DNA of 33,247 nt from Betaproteobacteria bacterium UBA3031 (GCA_002367635.1 DFDI01000034.1:1-33247), one strand, 5' to 3'. Counted from the first letter of the stretch, positions 1 to 8,791 are shown. Notes: a model not told the origin generated them from the sequence alone. Numbers and translations are program-made.

Positions 1-51
1 GCCTGCTTTGGGAGCAGGAGGCCGGGAGTTCGAATCTCTCCGGGCGCACCA
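1..51 (+). tRNA. tRNA-Pro(UGG), 5' part outside window
   Basis: This is the 3' two-thirds of a proline tRNA. The anticodon stem CCTGC/GCAGG encloses the loop TTTGGGA, which gives anticodon TGG. A T-arm follows with the loop TTCGAAT between GGGAG and CTCTC. The 3' acceptor strand CGGGCGC is followed by a discriminator A and an encoded CCA ending at 51. The D-arm and the 5' acceptor strand lie before the window, so acceptor pairing cannot be checked. I see no attachment-site duplication further in, so there is no sign that this tRNA hosts an integrated element here. Confidence 0.9.
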
Positions 52-167
52 CCTGCTTTTGTTTGCGGGCAAGAGATCACTAACGAGTGCGCAAAATTAT
101 TTGGCTTTAGTACTCTTTCTTGGCGCTAAATGCTGCAAATTGCATTGAATTGTTTGAGGAGCTGCAT

Positions 168-425
168 GTGCCCATCTTCGTTCGACTAATCGTAGCGTGC
201 TCGTTTTTGTTTGTCCTATTCGGATCAATAGGGCAAATCTATGCAGGGGATGCGGCTATTGAAATTCAAGAAGGAAACGTCCACAACTGGATCAAATACT
301 ACGAAAGAGAGCTGGGCATTGAGATAGCTGACCCAGTACCTCAGAATTCTGAGGCAGAGCCTGTTGATTTAGAACTTGATTCTCAAGAGGATTCGACGGA
401 GCCCACACAAAACTCATCTCAATAA
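168..425 (+). CDS. small predicted exported or membrane-anchored protein
   Basis: I do not recognise a family. The frame is open from a TTG at 120, but the GTG at 168 is the better start because GAGGAG (156-161) lies 6 bases upstream. That gives an 85-residue protein. Its first ~25 residues form one hydrophobic stretch that reads as a signal peptide or single membrane anchor, with possible cleavage near IYAG/DA. The rest is short, hydrophilic and strongly acidic: a central NVHNWIKYYERELGIEI segment that may be a helix, then a Glu/Asp/Ser/Gln-rich tail. It lies between tRNA-Pro and the convergent VOC gene, with only 6 bases between the two stop ends. Function unknown; it is probably a real gene, given the ribosome-binding site and signal sequence. 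Confidence 0.55.
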   Translation: MPIFVRLIVACSFLFVLFGSIGQIYAGDAAIEIQEGNVHNWIKYYERELGIEIADPVPQNSEAEPVDLELDSQEDSTEPTQNSSQ

Positions 426-431
426 GATGTT

Positions 432-818
432 TTACTGAGCCGGCGTGGGTTCGGTAGGTGGATAGTCCAGCTCGATCTTGGCGCCAGAAGGGTCGAAGAA
501 AAAAAGTTGCCAGGGATCTATATCCCTGAATTGCCGCAGCGAGTAGTCAATGTTGTGTTGCTTTAGTTTATTGACAGTCTCTATGAGGCCAGTTGCGCTG
601 AACGCCATGTGATCAATCACACCTTCTCTTGGCTCTGGAAGCGTTTTTCCGGCAATGACATGTAACACCGCAGTCTTTCCAGCGTAGAGCCACGCACCTG
701 GAAACACAAACGGAGGTCGCTCGCCGGGCTCTAAGCCTAAAAATTCGTGATAAAAATTGACTGTCTCATCAAGGTCATCCGTGAGAATTGTAAAGTGATT
801 CATTGAGGTTGCTGGCAT
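432..818 (-). CDS. VOC (glyoxalase/bleomycin-resistance) family protein
   Basis: This is a 128-residue protein of the vicinal-oxygen-chelate superfamily. The N-terminal beta strand MNHFTILTDDLDETVNFYHEFLGL is the classic start of the fold. Candidate metal ligands in the usual places are His8, His53 or His70 (IDHMAFSA) and Glu116 (KIELDYP). The 'LFFFDPSGAKIEL' ending is typical of glyoxalase, dioxygenase and fosfomycin-resistance-like members. I chose the ATG at 818, which has AAGGA upstream, over a longer frame reaching 869, because the fold begins only here. The substrate cannot be read from the sequence. It diverges from the nuclease-like gene, so the two may share the ~105-bp region 819-923. 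Confidence 0.85.
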   Translation of the reverse strand: MPATSMNHFTILTDDLDETVNFYHEFLGLEPGERPPFVFPGAWLYAGKTAVLHVIAGKTLPEPREGVIDHMAFSATGLIETVNKLKQHNIDYSLRQFRDIDPWQLFFFDPSGAKIELDYPPTEPTPAQ

Positions 819-923
819 CCGTCGTTCCTTTGTCGAGGCGTGGTTGTTAGAGTTGAACTTGACAGCCACTGTGCTCTATCGTCTATCCTGCTCGTTATCG
901 TACCAAACTCTTGGACATCTATT

Positions 924-1475
924 ATGCAAATGCGTATCGGTACTCTTTCTTTTTCTGATCGGCACCTTCTTACTTTTCTCTTAATCGTATTTGTTGGTTT
1001 TTGTTTTGAGATTCCGATGTCTCAATCAGAAGTCTTTCGTGGCGAGGTGGTCCGCATTGCGGACGGGGACACCATCACCGTCTTAGTTAACGATGGCCAG
1101 AAAATAAAAGTGCGATTCGGCGGTATTGATACACCAGAGATGGACCAACCTTTTGGCACAGAGGCTCGTGATCAGTTGAGTCGGCTGATTCGGGGGAAGT
1201 CGGTTATTTGTGATTGTGTGAAGCGGGACCGTTATAAGCGTTGGGTCTGCAAGGTTCTGTTTGATGATTTGGATGTCAATTGGTTGTTGGTTCGGGATGG
1301 ATTGGCGTGGTGGTATCGTGATTACCAGAAGGATCAGACGCAGGCGGATCGTATTCGTTATAAAGAGGCTGAAGCGTTAGCAAAGCATCAGCGAATCGGT
1401 TTATGGGCTGACGATGCGCCCCTGCCACCCTGGGAGTGGAGGCGTCAGAGACGCGCGAAACGTAACGCGAAGTAA
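924..1475 (+). CDS. exported thermonuclease (staphylococcal nuclease) family protein
   Basis: The protein has a hydrophobic N-terminal segment (about residues 14-30) followed by an SNase domain. The domain opens with VVRIADGDTITV (Asp47, Asp49). The catalytic set of the family is present: Arg64 in KVRFGGIDTPE, Asp69, Glu72 exactly eight residues after the Arg as in staphylococcal nuclease, and Arg106 in DRYKRWV. A C-terminal GLWADDAPLPPWEWRR motif is typical of Gram-negative SNase-like proteins. It is predicted to be a calcium-dependent, non-specific DNA/RNA nuclease in the periplasm or anchored to the inner membrane. The frame extends upstream to 840, but those codons do not look like protein; the ATG at 924 (or 930) fits the signal sequence. 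Confidence 0.85.
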   Translation: MQMRIGTLSFSDRHLLTFLLIVFVGFCFEIPMSQSEVFRGEVVRIADGDTITVLVNDGQKIKVRFGGIDTPEMDQPFGTEARDQLSRLIRGKSVICDCVKRDRYKRWVCKVLFDDLDVNWLLVRDGLAWWYRDYQKDQTQADRIRYKEAEALAKHQRIGLWADDAPLPPWEWRRQRRAKRNAK

Positions 1476-1517
1476 TCGGTTAATCTTATAATTGATTGAT
1501 CTCAGGTTTATTACGAT

Positions 1518-1862
1518 ATGAAATTAATACTTCTTGCTATTCTTGCAGTCGTTTTGGCGGCCAACAATCCCAGTGAAAACGATTTTGAACAATATGTGGG
1601 TGATAAAATAGCCAAGAACGAAATCGCCAAAAAATTGCTGTCGCAAGAGGGCGGCATTCTAAAGTCGATCATTGAGGCGTTGGATGGTGTGCCTTGTCTT
1701 ATGGAACAACCTTTCGCGCAAAAATATGAGAATTACTTTGTGTTCAGTCTCTACACAATCGACTTACAGTGTTTCGCGGGACCTAAGGTCACACTATTGG
1801 GCGTGTCAGGTCAAATCTTCCCCATTGAGTCGATAGAAGCCATGTCCGATTCGCTTCGCTAG
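1518..1862 (+). CDS. small exported protein, DUF4359-like
   Basis: This is a 114-residue protein with an N-terminal hydrophobic segment (MKLILLAILAVVLA) followed at once by NPSENDFEQYVGDKI. It later has a KYENYFVFSLYTIDLQ segment and two cysteines (CLME, LQCFAG). The order 'hydrophobic leader, NPS..(Y/F)..Y, then NY.vFSiYt' matches what I remember of DUF4359. That is a recollection of a family pattern, not a search result. The role is unknown; the protein probably faces the periplasm or is anchored in the membrane. Its stop codon overlaps the stop of the convergent malY-like gene within the palindrome CTAG at 1859-1862. Confidence 0.6.
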   Translation: MKLILLAILAVVLAANNPSENDFEQYVGDKIAKNEIAKKLLSQEGGILKSIIEALDGVPCLMEQPFAQKYENYFVFSLYTIDLQCFAGPKVTLLGVSGQIFPIESIEAMSDSLR

Positions 1863-3001
1863 GTTAGCACCTCCAGTCCTTTGTTGATGCGTTTGAGTGC
1901 CTCACTCAGGACCGACTGTGGGCACGCAAAGTTGAGCCTTAGAAATCCTGGAGCGCCAAATGGTGCGCCATCATAGAGACCGATTCCGAATTTCTCGAAG
2001 TACGTCGATGGGTTGTCAACGTTCATTTTTCGTGCGTCAATCCAGGTCAGGTACGTGGCTTCTGAGTGGTATGCCGTCAATCGATCGTGAGCCGACAAAT
2101 TGGCTTCAACGTGGTCTCGATTCTGTCGTAAGTAATTTACCAGTGCGGTATGCCATGACTTACCGTCTTTGTATGCGGCGAGGGTAGCGGTATAGCCTAG
2201 AGCCCCAACATGATGAACGATGCCGTTCATCACTTTTTTTAGTTTATTTCTTAACGTTGGGTTTTTCACAACGGCATACGCGCAACCTAATCCTGGCATA
2301 TTAAAAGTCTTACTCGCAGATAACAGTGTTACTGAAATATCCGCGGCGTCGGGTAGGTTTGCAGTGACCGTGTGGGTTTTGTCTTGGTCCAAGATTAGAC
2401 CAGCATGTATCTCATCTGAAATTATAGTCAGATTATGTTTGTGGCAAAAGGCGACTAACTCATTGAGCTCCTTACTATCCCAAACGCGTCCAGTTGGGTT
2501 GTGTGGGCTGCAGAATAAAAAAGCTTTTGTTTTGTCTGTGACAGTTTTTTCCAGGGCATCAAAATCCATCACCCACTTTGTTCCGCTCCAAACTAGAGGT
2601 GCGGTAATGATTTCGCGATTGCCGTAAGTTGGTGCAGATAGAAAAGGTGGATATATCGGTGTATTCGAAAGAATCGCATCGCCTTCTTCGGCGAACGCAC
2701 GGCTTACAACGTTGAGCCCAACTACCAAGCTCGGTAACCAGATAATCCAGTCTGTATCGATGGCCCAATTAAATTCTGTCTTTAGGTAGGTTGCAACAGA
2801 TGAAGGTAATTCTGCGGGTGGTTGGGTGTATCCATAGATGCCGTGATTAATGCGCTCCAGTAGTGCGGACTTAATGCACGGCGCCGTTTCAAAGTCCATG
2901 TCAGCAACCCACATGGGTATGATGTCTGGACGATCATATTTAGTCCATTTGCTGCTGGACGTATTCGTTCTATCAATAATTTTGTCGAATTCAAAGGTCA
3001 T
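1859..3001 (-). CDS. MalY/PatB family PLP-dependent aminotransferase / C-S beta-lyase
   Basis: This is a 380-residue fold-type I PLP enzyme. The N-terminus has the family motif 'KYDRPDIIPMWVADMDFETAP'. The PLP sites are visible: SPHNPTGRVW (about 165-174), the pyridoxal-nitrogen Asp in ISDEIHAGL (about 194-202), and the Schiff-base Lys231 in LLSASKTFNMPG. MalY/PatB proteins act as cystathionine beta-lyases or cysteine-S-conjugate lyases, giving pyruvate, ammonia and a thiol; some are aminotransferases. The gene starts 5 bp after the dnaE2 stop on the same strand, so it is probably transcribed with the SOS mutagenesis genes, which is unexpected for this enzyme. No strong ribosome-binding site is visible. 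The exact substrate is unknown. Confidence 0.88.
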   Translation of the reverse strand: MTFEFDKIIDRTNTSSSKWTKYDRPDIIPMWVADMDFETAPCIKSALLERINHGIYGYTQPPAELPSSVATYLKTEFNWAIDTDWIIWLPSLVVGLNVVSRAFAEEGDAILSNTPIYPPFLSAPTYGNREIITAPLVWSGTKWVMDFDALEKTVTDKTKAFLFCSPHNPTGRVWDSKELNELVAFCHKHNLTIISDEIHAGLILDQDKTHTVTANLPDAADISVTLLSASKTFNMPGLGCAYAVVKNPTLRNKLKKVMNGIVHHVGALGYTATLAAYKDGKSWHTALVNYLRQNRDHVEANLSAHDRLTAYHSEATYLTWIDARKMNVDNPSTYFEKFGIGLYDGAPFGAPGFLRLNFACPQSVLSEALKRINKGLEVLT

Positions 3002-3006
3002 ATTTT

Positions 3007-6000
3007 TTAATGAAAATCTCTTGACGTTGTGGTGAGTTTACCAAGAAGAGGTGAGTAATCGATTAGTTTTTTTGCAATGAGGTGAATGACTTCACCATCC
3101 CTTTCGACATGTCCCGAAACAACCATTAGTTGAGCATTCATCAGTATTTGACGTTGTTCGGAGGCAATTCGGTTCCAGATCACCACATTCGTATACCCCG
3201 TTTCATCCTCGAGAGTAACGAATACCACACCACTGGATGTGCTGGGACGTTGGCGGGAGGTGACGATTCCTGCTGCGCGAACCGATTGTCCACTTCGAAG
3301 TGTTTTGATCTTCTCGGCTGTTGATATTTTCCTTTTGTTGAGTTCTGATCTGAGTAAGTGCAGCGGATGTTCCCGCAAGGTGAGTCCTAGACTCCTGTAG
3401 TCAGCAACAATATTTTCACCCTTTGTCGGTGTGGGTAAGTTCAGAGACTCCTGTGTGCTTGGTAATTGGCGAAATAGCTCGGGTGGGTTTAGGTCCAGTC
3501 CACGTGCCCACCAATTTGCTTGATGTCGATTTCCTATGGCACTTGATAAGGCATCAGCACCAGCGAGTGCGTGTAAGTCTTTTTTATTTAATCCTGCGAG
3601 CCTTACAATTTGATCCACCGTTAAGTGTTCCGACCGATGAGCCACAATTCTGTGTGCCGCATCGCTGGAGAGTCCCTTAATCATATTCAGGCCCAACCGA
3701 ATAGCAGGTTTATCCGCATTGGGGGTGCGAGTCAAATGACACTCGTGATGACTGAGTAGTATATCTACGGGCAAGATCATTACTTCATGGCGTTGTGCGT
3801 CTTGAATCAATTGGGATGGTGCATAAAACCCCATCGGTTGGCTGTTGAGTAGTGCGCAGGTGAACGCTGCTGGTTCGTGGCATTTGAGCCAGCTGGAGAC
3901 ATAAACCAGCAGGGCGAAGCTCGCTGAGTGGGATTCTGGAAATCCATACTGCCCAAAGCCGAGAATTTGCTGGAATATTTGTTTGGAAAATTCTTTGCTG
4001 TACCCACGAAGTTGCATTCCTTGAAGGAGTTTTTTCTCAAGATGTCCTAGACCACCGTTACGCTTCCAAGCCGCCATGGAGCGTCTGAGTTGATCGGCTT
4101 CGCCAGGCGTAAATCCTGCAGCCACAATAGCGAGTTGCATCACTTGTTCTTGGAATATGGGTACACCTAAAGTTCGTTCTAAAACTTTTTTAACCTCAGC
4201 AGAGGGGTAGGTGACTGGCTTTTTACCCTGACGACGTTGCAGATATGGATGAACCATGCCGCCTTGAATAGGGCCAGGACGTACGATAGCGACTTCAATC
4301 ACCAAATCATAAAAACACTTTGGTTTTAGTCGAGGCAGCATCGACATTTGTGCTCGAGATTCGATTTGGAAAACGCCAATGGTGTCTGCCTTGGATATCA
4401 TTTCGTAGACTTTTGGGTCTTCTGGGGGGATGTCAGATATGGTGAAGATTTTGTGGTGCCACTCTTCAATAAGGCGCAGTGAGCGACGAATGGCGGAGAG
4501 CATGCCCAGTGCTAAGACATCAATTTTGAGTAATCCCAGTGCATCTAGATCATCTTTGTCCCACTGTATTACGGTACGGTTTTTCATGACCGCATTTTCA
4601 ACAGGGACTAATTGAGTCAGAGGACCTTGTGAAATTAAAAACCCGCCAACATGCTGGGATAAATGTCTTGGAAATCCGGATAGTTCCTGAGTGATATAGA
4701 TGAGTTGTCGAATTGTTTTGGTGTTTGTATTAAACCCGGCTTCCTTGAGTCTCTCAGATCGGCTCGATTTTTGGTCCCACCAGCTGAAATTATTAGAAAT
4801 ACGATTAATTTGTTCTATATTTAATCCCAGTGCTTTACCAGCATCTCTGAACGCACTTTTAGGTCGATAAGTGACGACCGTTGCGGTTAGTGCTGCTCGA
4901 TCTCGACCATACTTATTGTAGATATACTGAATGACCTCTTCTCGACGATCATTTTCAAAGTCGACATCAATATCAGGTGGTTCGTGTCGCTCTTTAGAGA
5001 TAAATCGTTCGAATAACATTTCTGAGCGGTTAGGGTCTACCTCTGTGATACCTAATACATAACAAACCGCAGAGTTTGCCGCGCTACCTCTACCTTGAAA
5101 TAAAATGCCTTGGGATCTGGCGTGGTTGGTGATATCAAATACGGTTAAAAAATACGGTTCATAGTTCAATTCGTGAATGATGCGGAGCTCCCGCTCAACC
5201 AGTAATTGAACCTTCTCTGGAATGTTTTTAGGAAATCTCCAAGCGAGCCCTTTTTGAGTGAGTGTACGTAAATGTTCAGTTGTACTCATTCCAGCCGGTG
5301 TAATTTCCTTGGGGTACTCATATTTGAGTGTGCTGAGGTCGAAGTGGCATTGATTGGCGATCGCGAGGGTCTCGGCAATGAGTTGAGAGGGATATAAGCG
5401 TTCGATTGTTTCAATACTGCGCAGGTAGCTTTCTCCATTTTGGGCTAATTCAAAACCACTGTTTTTAAGCGTTTTTCTGAGTCGAATTGCGTGGATCGTA
5501 TCTCTTAGCATGCGACGCTCCGGTATGTGCATGTGTGCACTACCAATTGCGACGAGAGGGGTCATCATGAGTTGTGACAAGCGTTCAAGCGCCAGTATTT
5601 GTTTTTTTTCGTGATTGAGAAGAAGTTGTGCCACGCCAATCCATACTTTGTTTTTGAAATGATGTTTTAACCAAGCGAGGTCTTTGATCTGACTCTCCTC
5701 TGGTAAATCATTGTTGGGTAGCCATATCACGATGCAGTTTATTTCGATGTCTTTAAAATGTTTTTGACTTAAGTAGTATTCACCCTTAGATGCGCGACGA
5801 CGTGCGGTGCTGATGAGGTCGCACATATAACCATAGCCGTTACGATTTTTGGCGATCAGGACAAATCGAGTCCCTTCTTCAAGTTTAAATTCAGATCCAA
5901 TCAGTAATCTAATATCTGCCGCTTGCGCGGCCACGTGAGCTCGGACAACGCCAGACACAGAGCACTCATCTGTGATTGCAATGGCGTGATACCCAAGTTT

Positions 6001-6108
6001 TTTGGCTTGTTCTACGAGTTCCTCAGGGTGTGAGGCGCCCGTAAGAAAACTAAAATTACTGATGCAATGAAGCTCTGCATAAGAGGGCATCTCGGGGACT
6101 GTCGTCAT
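3007..6108 (-). CDS. dnaE2: error-prone DNA polymerase DnaE2 (ImuC)
   Basis: This is a 1033-residue C-family DNA polymerase that acts in SOS-induced translesion synthesis together with ImuA and ImuB. An N-terminal PHP domain begins YAELHCISNFSFLTGASHPEEL. The polymerase aspartates are present in PPDIDVDF (Asp381, Asp383) and LLKIDVLALG (Asp530). The helix-hairpin-helix region is followed by a C-terminal OB-fold (VRAAGIVTSRQRPSTSSGVVF). The length is typical of DnaE2 and shorter than replicative DnaE (about 1160). The start ATG overlaps the imuB stop by 4 bp, so translation is probably coupled. It is expected to be LexA-controlled from the promoter upstream of lexA. Confidence 0.96.
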   Translation of the reverse strand: MTTVPEMPSYAELHCISNFSFLTGASHPEELVEQAKKLGYHAIAITDECSVSGVVRAHVAAQAADIRLLIGSEFKLEEGTRFVLIAKNRNGYGYMCDLISTARRRASKGEYYLSQKHFKDIEINCIVIWLPNNDLPEESQIKDLAWLKHHFKNKVWIGVAQLLLNHEKKQILALERLSQLMMTPLVAIGSAHMHIPERRMLRDTIHAIRLRKTLKNSGFELAQNGESYLRSIETIERLYPSQLIAETLAIANQCHFDLSTLKYEYPKEITPAGMSTTEHLRTLTQKGLAWRFPKNIPEKVQLLVERELRIIHELNYEPYFLTVFDITNHARSQGILFQGRGSAANSAVCYVLGITEVDPNRSEMLFERFISKERHEPPDIDVDFENDRREEVIQYIYNKYGRDRAALTATVVTYRPKSAFRDAGKALGLNIEQINRISNNFSWWDQKSSRSERLKEAGFNTNTKTIRQLIYITQELSGFPRHLSQHVGGFLISQGPLTQLVPVENAVMKNRTVIQWDKDDLDALGLLKIDVLALGMLSAIRRSLRLIEEWHHKIFTISDIPPEDPKVYEMISKADTIGVFQIESRAQMSMLPRLKPKCFYDLVIEVAIVRPGPIQGGMVHPYLQRRQGKKPVTYPSAEVKKVLERTLGVPIFQEQVMQLAIVAAGFTPGEADQLRRSMAAWKRNGGLGHLEKKLLQGMQLRGYSKEFSKQIFQQILGFGQYGFPESHSASFALLVYVSSWLKCHEPAAFTCALLNSQPMGFYAPSQLIQDAQRHEVMILPVDILLSHHECHLTRTPNADKPAIRLGLNMIKGLSSDAAHRIVAHRSEHLTVDQIVRLAGLNKKDLHALAGADALSSAIGNRHQANWWARGLDLNPPELFRQLPSTQESLNLPTPTKGENIVADYRSLGLTLREHPLHLLRSELNKRKISTAEKIKTLRSGQSVRAAGIVTSRQRPSTSSGVVFVTLEDETGYTNVVIWNRIASEQRQILMNAQLMVVSGHVERDGEVIHLIAKKLIDYSPLLGKLTTTSRDFH

Positions 6109-7529
6109 GCAAAAATGCCGTGTAAGAACCAGTGGTTACTCGTCGTATCTTTATATATCCATACTTGTGAATGGTCTTGGGTTAAGGCGATAAAGTAATC
6201 ACGTTTGATGTCTTGATCATCCCACCATCCTGTTTCGATGCGTTCAGGCCCGTCAATGATGGTTAATGGTCCGCGTAGGTGTGGGATGTCAGATGCTGAT
6301 GTTAATGCTTTGGGTATGCGTAGCAACCAAGAGGGTCGATGATTTAGTTTTATGTGTTGCTGATGATTCCCTGGAATGGTTTCCCCCCAGGATTTTTCTG
6401 GACGGTGGTCTGCACATACAGTGATTCCATAGACGGACTTTTCCCCTAATCTGGCTTGTAATTGGTCAATTAAATGACCTCGACTCAGTTCGTTCTGTTC
6501 TTCGTGAGGGAGTAGTGAATGACTGGATGGGGTTATGGCTATTTCTTGTACGGAGCGTAGGTGGACTGACTCAATTCTAGAAGGAATGCTTTCTCGATTA
6601 AGTCGTTCTTGAACGAGATGAGTCAGGTTTTTTGGATTTCTAGAGGGTACTGAAAGTTTGAATTTGAAGTCATGCTGTAATTTTTTTTCATTGATGAGGC
6701 TAAGTTCAAATTGTGTGACCCCGCGTTGTTTAACCTGTAGGTAAGCAGTCATGCTTTGAATGATTCGATGAATGCCAAAAAGAATTTCCTCTACTGAAGA
6801 GGCGGGAAGGTTGAGTGATATCTCAGAATTAAAATGCTCTGGTAATGAAAAGGGTCGTTGAGGGTCTGGTTTTTTTCCGAAAGCTCGATCTAATTGATCC
6901 AACGCATAGGTTCCCCAACGTTGGGTTACGGCGGATCTGGGAATGCGTGCTAATTGGCCAATAGTTTTAATCCCAACATCATGCAGTTGCATGCCTGATG
7001 TATTCCCAGATTCAATGATTGAGGTGGGTAATGGATCAATGTATTGAGATAGATCGTTTATCGTAAAGGCTGTGGTGTCTGTCCGGTAGAGTGATAACCA
7101 TATGGCACCTAAGGGTGTAGGGGATAGGGCGGTGTGGGCATGAAGTCCTAAATCAGTAATCGTTTTTGCTATTTGATTTGTGAGGTGTTGTGTACTACGA
7201 AATAGTTTGATGCTTGCTCCAATTTCAACGAGAACTGAGCTCGGTAGTCGAATACTTATTTGAGATGAATACTTGAAAAGAGAAATGGCGACTTCTTCTA
7301 GTTTTTTGATTTCTTGATTTTTGTTGCGGTGCTTAATTTGGATAAAGTTTGATAGGACATAAGCTGCGGATAGCGTCATGCCATTTTTTATGCCGAAGTG
7401 CTGAGAGGTGTTGTTGCTTGCAATGATCGTATTTGTTGACTCGATGATCACTACGGGCTCTTTAGTCTCCTCGCCAATAGAAAAAATATCGATCGGTAGA
7501 TTGGGGAAGCTTAGGCAAAGCCACAACAT
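6105..7529 (-). CDS. imuB: ImuB, catalytically inactive Y-family polymerase homologue
   Basis: This is a 474-residue protein with Y-family organisation but without the first catalytic acidic motif. Where active members have Asp-x-Asp-x-Phe-Phe-Ala, this one reads CLSFPNLPIDIF. Recognisable segments include FGIKNGMTLSAAYVL, a helix-hairpin-helix-like part around 'LHDVGIKTIGQLARIPRSAVTQRWG', and a little-finger-like part (LNLPASSVEEILFGIHRI). In the ImuABC mutasome, ImuB is the hub that binds the beta clamp, ImuA and DnaE2; that is family knowledge. The gene overlaps imuA by 19 bp upstream and dnaE2 by 4 bp downstream, so all three are probably made as a unit. Confidence 0.93.
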   Translation of the reverse strand: MLWLCLSFPNLPIDIFSIGEETKEPVVIIESTNTIIASNNTSQHFGIKNGMTLSAAYVLSNFIQIKHRNKNQEIKKLEEVAISLFKYSSQISIRLPSSVLVEIGASIKLFRSTQHLTNQIAKTITDLGLHAHTALSPTPLGAIWLSLYRTDTTAFTINDLSQYIDPLPTSIIESGNTSGMQLHDVGIKTIGQLARIPRSAVTQRWGTYALDQLDRAFGKKPDPQRPFSLPEHFNSEISLNLPASSVEEILFGIHRIIQSMTAYLQVKQRGVTQFELSLINEKKLQHDFKFKLSVPSRNPKNLTHLVQERLNRESIPSRIESVHLRSVQEIAITPSSHSLLPHEEQNELSRGHLIDQLQARLGEKSVYGITVCADHRPEKSWGETIPGNHQQHIKLNHRPSWLLRIPKALTSASDIPHLRGPLTIIDGPERIETGWWDDQDIKRDYFIALTQDHSQVWIYKDTTSNHWFLHGIFA

Positions 7530-8149
7530 GTTTGATGCAATAGGTTAGAGATTGATATGCCGCTAATGGGGCTTCCACCTCGTCGTTTCGGGATGTCGAT
7601 TAGCGTTTCATTGTCGGCCTGCCTGACTATGATTCTCCAGGGTGTGGGATTGTTTTTATAGATTGTCATTGGCTTCGTAAAAAAAGCACCCAATACTTTT
7701 TTTGCTTCTAATGCCAGTTGCAGTCGACGAATCATTTTTTCTGTTATCTGCGGGATCCAACCGATGACCGCGCTACAAGAGTTCGATCTCAACCCTTGTT
7801 CCATACACCATCCTGCGTCATTAATGTTTTGTGCATGTGTGATGATGACTTTGCTGGTATCGACGCCCATTCTGGATAGAAAGGGCGCATAGGGAATATG
7901 AGGAGGACAGACTAATAAGATCCAGCGTGAGTCTTGAGAGAGTCGAGCAAGTGCCGGAATCAATATCGAAAACTCACCAATTCCAATTTGGTGAGGTACG
8001 ATTTCCATGAGTGTGCCAAGAGGCCATCCGTGGATTCTCTCGTCAATATTGGTGAAGCCTGAAGGTACGTATCCAAGCGGATTGAGTTTGTGCTCTTTCC
8101 CTCTCCATATATGAGCGGGGAGCGTGGATTGAAGGGGTGCAGATTCCAT
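7511..8149 (-). CDS. imuA: ImuA, RecA/SulA-like mutasome protein
   Basis: This is a 212-residue protein with the ImuA layout. It starts with 'HIWRGKEHKL', then has 'GFTNIDERIHGWPLGTLMEIVPHQIGIGE', which aligns with the RecA-like nucleotide-binding region but lacks a proper GxxxxGK(S/T) loop. 'ARLSQDSRWILLVCPPHIPYAPFLSRMGVD' follows, and a C-terminal IIVRQADNETLIDIPKRRGG strand pair. The weak P-loop is usual for ImuA and suggests that it does not hydrolyse ATP like RecA. The gene sits 14 bp downstream of lexA and overlaps imuB. It is expected to work with ImuB and DnaE2 in damage-induced mutagenesis. Confidence 0.92.
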   Translation of the reverse strand: MESAPLQSTLPAHIWRGKEHKLNPLGYVPSGFTNIDERIHGWPLGTLMEIVPHQIGIGEFSILIPALARLSQDSRWILLVCPPHIPYAPFLSRMGVDTSKVIITHAQNINDAGWCMEQGLRSNSCSAVIGWIPQITEKMIRRLQLALEAKKVLGAFFTKPMTIYKNNPTPWRIIVRQADNETLIDIPKRRGGSPISGISISNLLHQTCCGFA

Positions 8150-8163
8150 AATTCAGTCGATCA

Positions 8164-8766
8164 CTAATTGATTTTTCCGTTACGGATGATGCCAACCGCG
8201 AGACCTTCTATGGCAAATTCATCTCGTTCGCCATTCACATAGATAGGCTGAAAATCAGGATTTTCTGCTTCTAGCCATATTTCCTTGTTTTTCCGTTTGA
8301 AGCGTTTGACCGTGACCTCTTGGTTGATACGTGCCACGATGATTTGCCCAGACCGTGCTTCTGATGTGGCATGGACGGCGAGTAAATCCCCATCATGGAT
8401 GCCAACATCACGCATGCTGCTTCCCCTTACTTTGAGTAGATAGTCTGCCGCAGGTCTAAACAAAGACTGCTCAACTTGGACCCTGTTCTGTATGTGCTCT
8501 TCAGACAATATGGGTTGTCCAGCTGCGACTCGACCCACAATGGGTAGTCCGGAGTTTTTAAGTAGTTGTATCCCTCTTGATGTGCCACGTGTGAGTTTGA
8601 TGTGCCCTTTTTTTTCTATTGCCTTGAGATGGTCTTCGGCCGCATTTGCAGATTTGAAACTCAGGGCTCGGGCGATATCTGATCGTGTAGGAGGGAAGCC
8701 AGTATTTTCAACAAAGCTTTGAATGAGGTTAAGAATTTCAGCTTGTCTTTGCGTGAGTGGTTTCAT
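8164..8766 (-). CDS. lexA: LexA SOS repressor / self-cleaving protease
   Basis: This is a 200-residue LexA of normal length. The N-terminal winged helix (MKPLTQRQAEILNLIQSFVE, PPTRSDIARALSFKSANAAEDHL) binds DNA. The self-cleavage bond is Ala82-Gly83 in VGRVAAGQP. The Ser-Lys dyad is Ser117 (VRGSSMRD) and Lys154 (VTVKRF). I chose the ATG at 8766. A longer frame beginning with TTG at 8829 would translate through the operator and the -10 element. The Shine-Dalgarno sequence is weak. LexA represses its own operon through the box at 8792-8807, so lexA, imuA, imuB, dnaE2 and probably the malY-like gene should rise after DNA damage. Confidence 0.97.
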   Translation of the reverse strand: MKPLTQRQAEILNLIQSFVENTGFPPTRSDIARALSFKSANAAEDHLKAIEKKGHIKLTRGTSRGIQLLKNSGLPIVGRVAAGQPILSEEHIQNRVQVEQSLFRPAADYLLKVRGSSMRDVGIHDGDLLAVHATSEARSGQIIVARINQEVTVKRFKRKNKEIWLEAENPDFQPIYVNGERDEFAIEGLAVGIIRNGKIN

Positions 8767-8791
8767 ATCGATAGCGGTTAAATATCCAGTA

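Noticed and set aside
1..51. tRNA-Pro as the attachment site of an integrated element
   Set aside because: No integrase gene and no repeat of the tRNA 3' end were seen in the window.
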